From an uncultured Alphaproteobacteria bacterium (GTDB lineage: Bacteria; Pseudomonadota; Alphaproteobacteria; RF32; CAG-239): a stretch of 46,124 nucleotides of DNA. The position numbers and the translations under genes were made by a program. Location: positions 1 through 46,124 of the forward strand of contig CASFTO010000026.1 of NCBI GenBank assembly GCA_949297665.1, read 5' to 3'. The notes under the pieces are model-generated. The model ran no database searches and was not told the DNA's origin. It saw only the letters and a list, made by a program, of their open reading frames with translations. This document shows, one piece after another, positions 42,129-46,124 of the stretch (positions within the stretch are counted from its first letter, which is position 1; each line of letters opens with the position of its first letter).

Positions 42129-42803
42129 ATGCCCAAAACAGAAAAAAAACAACTTCCGCCATACATTACAGACATATACGAATGGCTTTATTTAAATCCG
42201 AAACTATATAATTTTCTGGATAATGCGTTTATTTTAAACATCCTAACTTTAGGATATCATCATATATTAACCGAAGAAGTAAAAAAAGAACTTTCACCAC
42301 ATTCGCACATTTTGCAAATAGGAGCAACACTAGGAGGACAAATTGAAAAGACCTATTCGGGATTAGGGATGCTGGGTTCATATTCAATAGTCGATATTAA
42401 CCCTCAAATTTTGGAAAACTGCCGAGAAAAACACCTTGAACAAAGAATAGAATACATCCATGCAGACGCAGCCAAAAGCATCAAAGGAGAATACGATATA
42501 ATTATAAGCTACATGTTATTACATGAACTCCCTCCCTACACGCGCACCAAAGTAATTGACAACATTTTAAAAGCACTAAAACCAGAGGGAAAAGCCATTT
42601 TCATAGACTATCATCAACCGTCTTCCTATCATCCTTTAAAATACATAATTCGTGCGATAAATAGATTACATCAACCATTTGCCGAAAGTTTATGGAAAAA
42701 TTCCATCAAAGGAATGACCACCCAAGCCGAAACATGTCGATGGTCACAACAAACCTATTTCGGAGGAGTATATCAGAAAGTCGTTGCCACAAAAAACAAC
42801 TAA
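42129..42803 (+). CDS. rquA: Probable rhodoquinone biosynthesis protein RquA
   Basis: 224 residues of a methyltransferase-like fold. Features shared, as I recall, with Rhodospirillum RquA: YEWLYLNPKLYNFLDN at the N-terminus, a motif I without the usual Asp/Glu (LQIGATLGG), YMLLHELPPYTR, FIDYHQPSSYHPLKYIIR and the ending TYFGGVYQKVVA. RquA swaps a methoxy group of ubiquinone for an amino group, making rhodoquinone for anaerobic fumarate reduction. AAAAGGAAA precedes the ATG; a terminator follows. A plain quinone methyltransferase is the alternative. Confidence 0.78.
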   Translation: MPKTEKKQLPPYITDIYEWLYLNPKLYNFLDNAFILNILTLGYHHILTEEVKKELSPHSHILQIGATLGGQIEKTYSGLGMLGSYSIVDINPQILENCREKHLEQRIEYIHADAAKSIKGEYDIIISYMLLHELPPYTRTKVIDNILKALKPEGKAIFIDYHQPSSYHPLKYIIRAINRLHQPFAESLWKNSIKGMTTQAETCRWSQQTYFGGVYQKVVATKNN

Positions 42804-42808
42804 CAAGT

Positions 42809-42837
42809 AAAAAAAGAGGGATTTCTCCCTCTTTTTT
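42809..42837. terminator. Bidirectional terminator between rquA and the S8 pseudogene
   Basis: AAAAAAAGAGGGA-TTTC-TCCCTCTTTTTT. A and T runs on both sides let it serve both convergent units. Confidence 0.85.
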
Positions 42838-44224
42838 ATTTTGATAATTCTGCAATCAATTTTCTTGGATTAACAATAACACCGATTCCTTTGCGATAGT
42901 CTCCGGTACCAAAAGCCGTTTTAAAGAATTCCTCAGAAGTCAGATTTTCTTTAACACACTTACCAAGCACATACAAACCTGCCCCCCAAAAAGTTCTCAA
43001 CATCGAAGTCGCATTAAACAAATAAGAACCTATCGTATACTCGCAAGAAACTGTCTGCCCATACCCAGGCACACACAACGAATTTTCCTCAGATACTCGA
43101 TTATTATGAACCACATAATCATCAGGATTGTCAACATCGCCATACATACGACACTCCACATCAATTTGATTCACTGTATGAGGAAATTCAAACAACATAT
43201 TTGTTTTATGCTTGAGACATTGAGCTCGTTGTTCTTCAGAATATGCATAACTGAGCATACACACAAAAATTCCTAACTTTCTGGCACGTTGCAATGCTCC
43301 CGCTAAATCTCCTTCACCATACAAATTATGAAGCACCACAACATCAATACCATTTTGCCCCAAAGATTTAAGTTTTTGGTGTAAATCACAAACTTTATCA
43401 AGAGCACTCACATATTGAGAATAATCATTGTCAACAAAATCAACGGCAAAATAGTATAGCTTAGCTTTAGGAGCGACTCCACACGTTTTCCCAACCATAA
43501 CAGAAACACCCCATCCACCGTTAGCGTACGCCCTCGATAAATCTCCTTCTTTCAAATTAATATAATCAGCCAAACTATCTCAATATTCCAAATGAAGTCT
43601 TAACACACCTGCATCAATAACAGCGACATTTCGCCCTTTACCGTCAATACCTTGTTTATGAAGTTGTCGAATTCCTAATCCAGGATTTTTTCGTATTTCC
43701 ATAAATTCTTGCGAATTAAAGTCTTTTGGCGTCTTACTTTTATCTTGAGGCCAAATTGTAAAATCATCAAATGTCGCCTTAGAAACATCCAAACCGGATA
43801 AATCAGCAGCAGAAACGTCACAATTATTAATATGGATATAAGAAGAAACACCGTAAGAATGAACTTCTGTATAATGAACTAAATCTAAATCTTTCCTAAC
43901 GGCAGGACCTTTAATACCAAATCTCTCGGGAGTACTGTAATTATATTCATCACTGCCATACCATATTTTCAAAGGAGAAGTTAGACGTGTATTTTGCTTT
44001 GCATTCAACGCCCCTGCCAAATCCCATTTTTCAGCAGAAATCAAATCATCCCAACTGTTAAAACCATATTCTTTTGCAATAATATGCTGAGCTTGCATAA
44101 GAGACAAATCAGACTTACCACTAAAATATTTAGCAGCCAAATCCACCTCTTTCGGATACTTTTTACGAAAATCTTTTAAGAAACACTTTGCTTCTAATTT
44201 AAAAACATCAATATAATCAAACAT
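42836..44224 (-). pseudogene. Subtilisin-like (S8) protease gene broken by an in-frame TGA
   Basis: One frame of 463 codons interrupted by TGA at 43582-43580; both halves stay in the same frame. The N-terminal part (residues 1-215) has an ankyrin-like/FSWDDL stretch (QAQHIIAKEYGFNSWDDL), then GKGRNVAVIDAGV with the catalytic Asp. After the stop come GKTCGVAPKAKLYYFAV and NATSMLRTFWGAG with the catalytic-type Ser. The expected His motif (HG-x-x-VA) reads NGGWGVSV, so His is replaced by Asn. The gene thus shows two independent signs of lost protease activity. The first half could still be translated, from ATG 44224 with GGAAAGGA upstream. Confidence 0.75.
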
Positions 44225-44304
44225 TTAAAATTCCTTTCCTGACAACTTACCATCCTAGCCTGCCCGATAAGCATAAATAAGTCATCATAAAAGAAATCTA
44301 TATC

Positions 44305-44364
44305 AAAAAAAACAACGGCAATGTATCACTTTAGCGGACATACCCGGCGCTTGCCCCACCTAGC
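44305..44364 (-). ncRNA. Candidate short structured RNA with U8 tail
   Basis: A GC-richer island behind a good promoter. Starting near 44362 the minus strand reads TAGGTGGGGCAAGCGCCGGG and ends in eight Ts (44312-44305). GGCAA (44355-44351) can pair with TTGCC (44321-44317), with GTAT/ATAC extending inward. About 58 nt. It could be an sRNA or an attenuator in the leader of the S8 gene. The gene-free stretch 44225-44465 holds nothing else I can identify. Confidence 0.4.
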
Positions 44365-44368
44365 AAGT

Positions 44369-44397
44369 GATATATCGCACCAAAACAATTTCGTCAA
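44369..44397 (-). promoter_or_regulatory. Sigma70-type promoter upstream of the candidate RNA and S8 gene
   Basis: Minus strand: TTGACG (44397-44392), 17-bp spacer, TATATC (44374-44369). Close to consensus. Confidence 0.6.
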
Positions 44398-44465
44398 GTT
44401 TTTATTCAAAGATTAAATCATAGATTCGCTCCGATTTATCGTCCCCTATATTTGGCACAATAAAG

Positions 44466-44500
44466 AAAAAAGCCGACCATCTCCAAAGAGAACAGTCGGC
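44466..44500 (-). terminator. Terminator of hsp20
   Basis: Minus-strand stem GCCGAC / GTCGGC with inner CTC/GAG pairing and a following T run, 25 bp after the hsp20 stop. Confidence 0.85.
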
Positions 44501-44525
44501 ACCACCCAAACCAAAAGTTTAAACT

Positions 44526-44996
44526 TTAAGATTTAGCCACACTAATCTTTTTAAACTTTTGTTTTTCATTTTGAGATTTCGGAATAGAAACCGTCAACAC
44601 ACCATTATTATACTTAGCAGTCGTTGCCTCATAATCCAAATCCCAAGGAAGCTGTATAGTACGTTTAAATGTACCATACGAGATTTCAGAAAAATAATTA
44701 TCTTTGATACTTTCTTCAGATTTATTCTTTTTCTCACCCCCGATACTAAGCATACCGTCAGCAGAAATTTTCAAATCGATATCTTTTTCATCAATACCGG
44801 GAATTTCCGCCGTAACTTTAACAGCATCTTTATCTTCAGTAACCTGAATTTTGGGTGACAACTCCAAAAAATCGGAATTAGAACTATCAATAAAATTCCA
44901 AAAATAATTCATCAGGCTTCTGAAATCAGTAGGATTGTGAGAAACGGACAAATCATGATTATTTTGATTAACATTTGTAACCGCATTTCTCATCAT
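44526..44996 (-). CDS. Hsp20/alpha-crystallin small heat-shock protein
   Basis: 156 residues (ATG ATG start; GGGAG just upstream suits either). The alpha-crystallin domain spans about 48-150: VTAEIPGIDEKDIDLKI, LSIGGEKKNKSEE, FKRTIQLPWDLDY and the NGVLTVSIPK motif. It holds unfolding proteins for the DnaK system. The preceding small Ser/Cys-rich gene ends 11 bp upstream, so both share a transcript. Confidence 0.92.
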   Translation of the reverse strand: MMRNAVTNVNQNNHDLSVSHNPTDFRSLMNYFWNFIDSSNSDFLELSPKIQVTEDKDAVKVTAEIPGIDEKDIDLKISADGMLSIGGEKKNKSEESIKDNYFSEISYGTFKRTIQLPWDLDYEATTAKYNNGVLTVSIPKSQNEKQKFKKISVAKS

Positions 44997-45007
44997 AATT
45001 CTCCCAA

Positions 45008-45163
45008 CTATTTTTCTTCCATTTCAATAATATCCATTTCTTCAACTTCGCCACCGGCCTGTTTAGAACCGCAATGACAACCGGATTTAGTCGAAGAATT
45101 TGAAGAAGATTTAGAACAAGAACCGGACTTTGATTTATTATCAGAAAATTTAGAATCTCTCAT
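45008..45163 (-). CDS. Small Ser/Lys/Cys-rich protein preceding hsp20
   Basis: 51 residues from ATG 45163 (TTGGAGGTAA upstream; a longer frame lacks a site). Low-complexity Ser/Lys run, three Cys including CHCG, and an acidic tail EVEEMDIIEMEEK. No known family. Co-transcribed with hsp20 by position, hence possibly stress-induced. Confidence 0.55.
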   Translation of the reverse strand: MRDSKFSDNKSKSGSCSKSSSNSSTKSGCHCGSKQAGGEVEEMDIIEMEEK

Positions 45164-45310
45164 ATTTACCTCCAAAATTAAACAATCAATTCCATAATGC
45201 ATACTTTCAAAACCTTTTTGAATCACTCTGACAAATCCGAAAGTTTTCTGAACTATAACATCATGGATACAAGAGAAAATAATAACCTAAAAAGAAATTT
45301 AAAGCTAAAC

Positions 45311-45335
45311 AAAAGGGCAGGAAATCCTGCCCTTA
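45311..45335 (-). terminator. Terminator of accA
   Basis: AAGGGCAGG / CCTGCCCTT stem with a four-base loop; the minus-strand transcript ends TTTT. Lies 5 bp after the accA stop. Confidence 0.8.
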
Positions 45336-45339
45336 ATAT

Positions 45340-46124
45340 CTAAAATTCTGCTGTAATATGCCTACCCATATTCAAAAATTTCTCCGTACGTTGTTTTTTC
45401 AACTCGTCTGAAGAAAGATTTTCCAGCTCTCGTAAATGTTTCAAAACAACTTCTTTCACCGTAGACATAGCTTGTTGAGGATTACGATGAGCACCGCCCA
45501 TTGGTTCCTTAATAACTTCGTCGATAATACCCAAAGCCTTCAAATCCTGAGCAGTCAAACGCAAAGCCTCAGTAGCATCTTTCGTTTTATCACCGGAGCG
45601 CCACAAAATAGAAGCACACCCTTCTGGAGAAATAACGGAATAGATAGAATGTTCAAGCATTAACACCCGATTCGCCGTAGCAATAGCGATAGCACCGCCG
45701 GATCCTCCTTCACCAATAATAACAGAAATAATTGGCGTTTTAACCTGCAAACACTTTTCAATAGAAGAAGCAATCGCCTCAGCCTGACCACGAGCTTCAG
45801 CATCAACTCCGGGATAAGCACCGGCTGTATCAACAAAACTAACAACCGGCAAATGAAATTTATCGGCCAAATCAAGCATTCTTTGTGCTTTACGATACCC
45901 TTCCGGTTTAGCCATACCAAAATTATATTTAATTCTGGTTTCCAAATCATTACCTTTTTCCTGTCCCATAACAACAACGGCACGCCCATCAATTTTACCG
46001 ATACCACACACCATCGCTTCATCATCAGCAAAACATCTATCGCCGGCCAAAAGAGTAAAATCATCAACAAAGGCTTTAATATAATCCAAACAATGCGGTC
46101 TTTCGGGATGACGAGCAATTTGAG
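45340..46124 (-). CDS. accA: Acetyl-CoA carboxylase carboxyltransferase subunit alpha (C-terminal 260 residues, cut by window edge)
   Basis: The frame runs off the window end. The TTG at 46089 is an internal Leu, since upstream codons read [15 protein letters not shown], the normal AccA sequence. [73 protein letters not shown] and [14 protein letters not shown] are crotonase-fold carboxyltransferase signatures. With AccD it moves the carboxyl group from biotin to acetyl-CoA, starting fatty acid synthesis. About 55 residues are missing at the N-terminus. Confidence 0.96.
   Translation of the reverse strand, partial: QIARHPERPHCLDYIKAFVDDFTLLAGDRCFADDEAMVCGIGKIDGRAVVVMGQEKGNDLETRIKYNFGMAKPEGYRKAQRMLDLADKFHLPVVSFVDTAGAYPGVDAEARGQAEAIASSIEKCLQVKTPIISVIIGEGGSGGAIAIATANRVLMLEHSIYSVISPEGCASILWRSGDKTKDATEALRLTAQDLKALGIIDEVIKEPMGGAHRNPQQAMSTVKEVVLKHLRELENLSSDELKKQRTEKFLNMGRHITAEF

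Noticed and set aside
43580..43582. UGA recoding (selenocysteine or tryptophan) in the S8-like gene
   Set aside because: Other genes in the window (for example pntAB and the gene at 27014) end in TGA, no SECIS-like hairpin is evident, and the His motif is also lost, so decay is simpler.
44305..44364. SRP RNA gene
   Set aside because: Only short stretches resemble SRP RNA; the domain IV core with the GGAA loop and AGCAG is missing, and the transcript would be far too short.
46087..46089. TTG as start codon of accA
   Set aside because: Codons further upstream continue the conserved AccA sequence (ARHPERP), so the gene simply runs past the window end.
1..46124. CRISPR array, IS element or prophage
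   Set aside because: No regularly spaced repeats, transposase, integrase or phage structural genes were seen; the lone HNH nuclease is the only phage-like gene.

Overview
The window is an AT-rich bacterial chromosome segment, apparently from an Alphaproteobacterium with a low-oxygen or host-associated life. The taxonomic cues are a three-gene proton-translocating transhydrogenase (pntAA-pntAB-pntB), a mitochondrial-fission ELM1 family protein, two RHH_4-type ribbon-helix-helix proteins and a likely RquA (rhodoquinone synthesis). The low-oxygen cues are RquA, a flavodiiron protein and a NapH/NapG-type polyferredoxin. UGA is used as a normal stop, so the standard bacterial code applies. No rRNA, transposase or CRISPR array was seen. 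Three tRNAs are present: Glu-CTC, Pro-GGG and Arg-CCG.

Layout. 1-6.1 kb: end-clipped chromate transporter, pnt operon, TetR regulator, and an mpl-ldcA pair for murein-peptide recycling. 6-14.8 kb: an M50-like membrane protein, a Cys-rich membrane protein, CoaD fused to an HD-type domain, a structured leader before a GNAT gene, an AstE-like hydrolase, a MazG-like protein, a stand-alone HNH endonuclease next to trpS, panE and small membrane proteins. 14.8-17.9 kb: an accessory patch beside tRNA-Glu with duplicated short modules, an unexplained GC-rich non-coding block, a protein with a 27-residue tandem repeat and a methyltransferase. 17.9-23.6 kb: an HD phosphohydrolase and an RND efflux pump with an AcrR-type regulator and operator. 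23.6-29.9 kb: DUF1349 and CbpA-like genes, two small exported proteins, ELM1, and a secreted serpin bracketed by two paralogous RHH genes.

29.8-35.7 kb is the most interesting part. A MerR regulator of the NmlR/AdhR kind (Cys54) sits among three near-identical dyads, TTAGAG-N4-CTCTAA. Two of these lie inside promoters with the 19-bp spacer typical of MerR activation. The promoters drive a membrane metallophosphoesterase - exported cupin - FMN reductase operon and, 4.6 kb away, an exported flavodoxin. Between them lies a NapH-NapG fusion with six [4Fe-4S] motifs and an internal twin-arginine motif, followed directly by tatA and tatC. I read this as a stress-inducible redox module of the cell envelope. 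The parts are seen in the sequence; the joint function is inference.

35.7-46.1 kb is mostly housekeeping: SIMPL and Nudix proteins, rpmB, a histidine phosphatase, flavodiiron protein, cmk, rsmE, an orphan response regulator, rquA, hsp20 and the 3' part of accA. It also holds a subtilisin-like gene broken by an in-frame TGA and a putative short RNA upstream of that gene.
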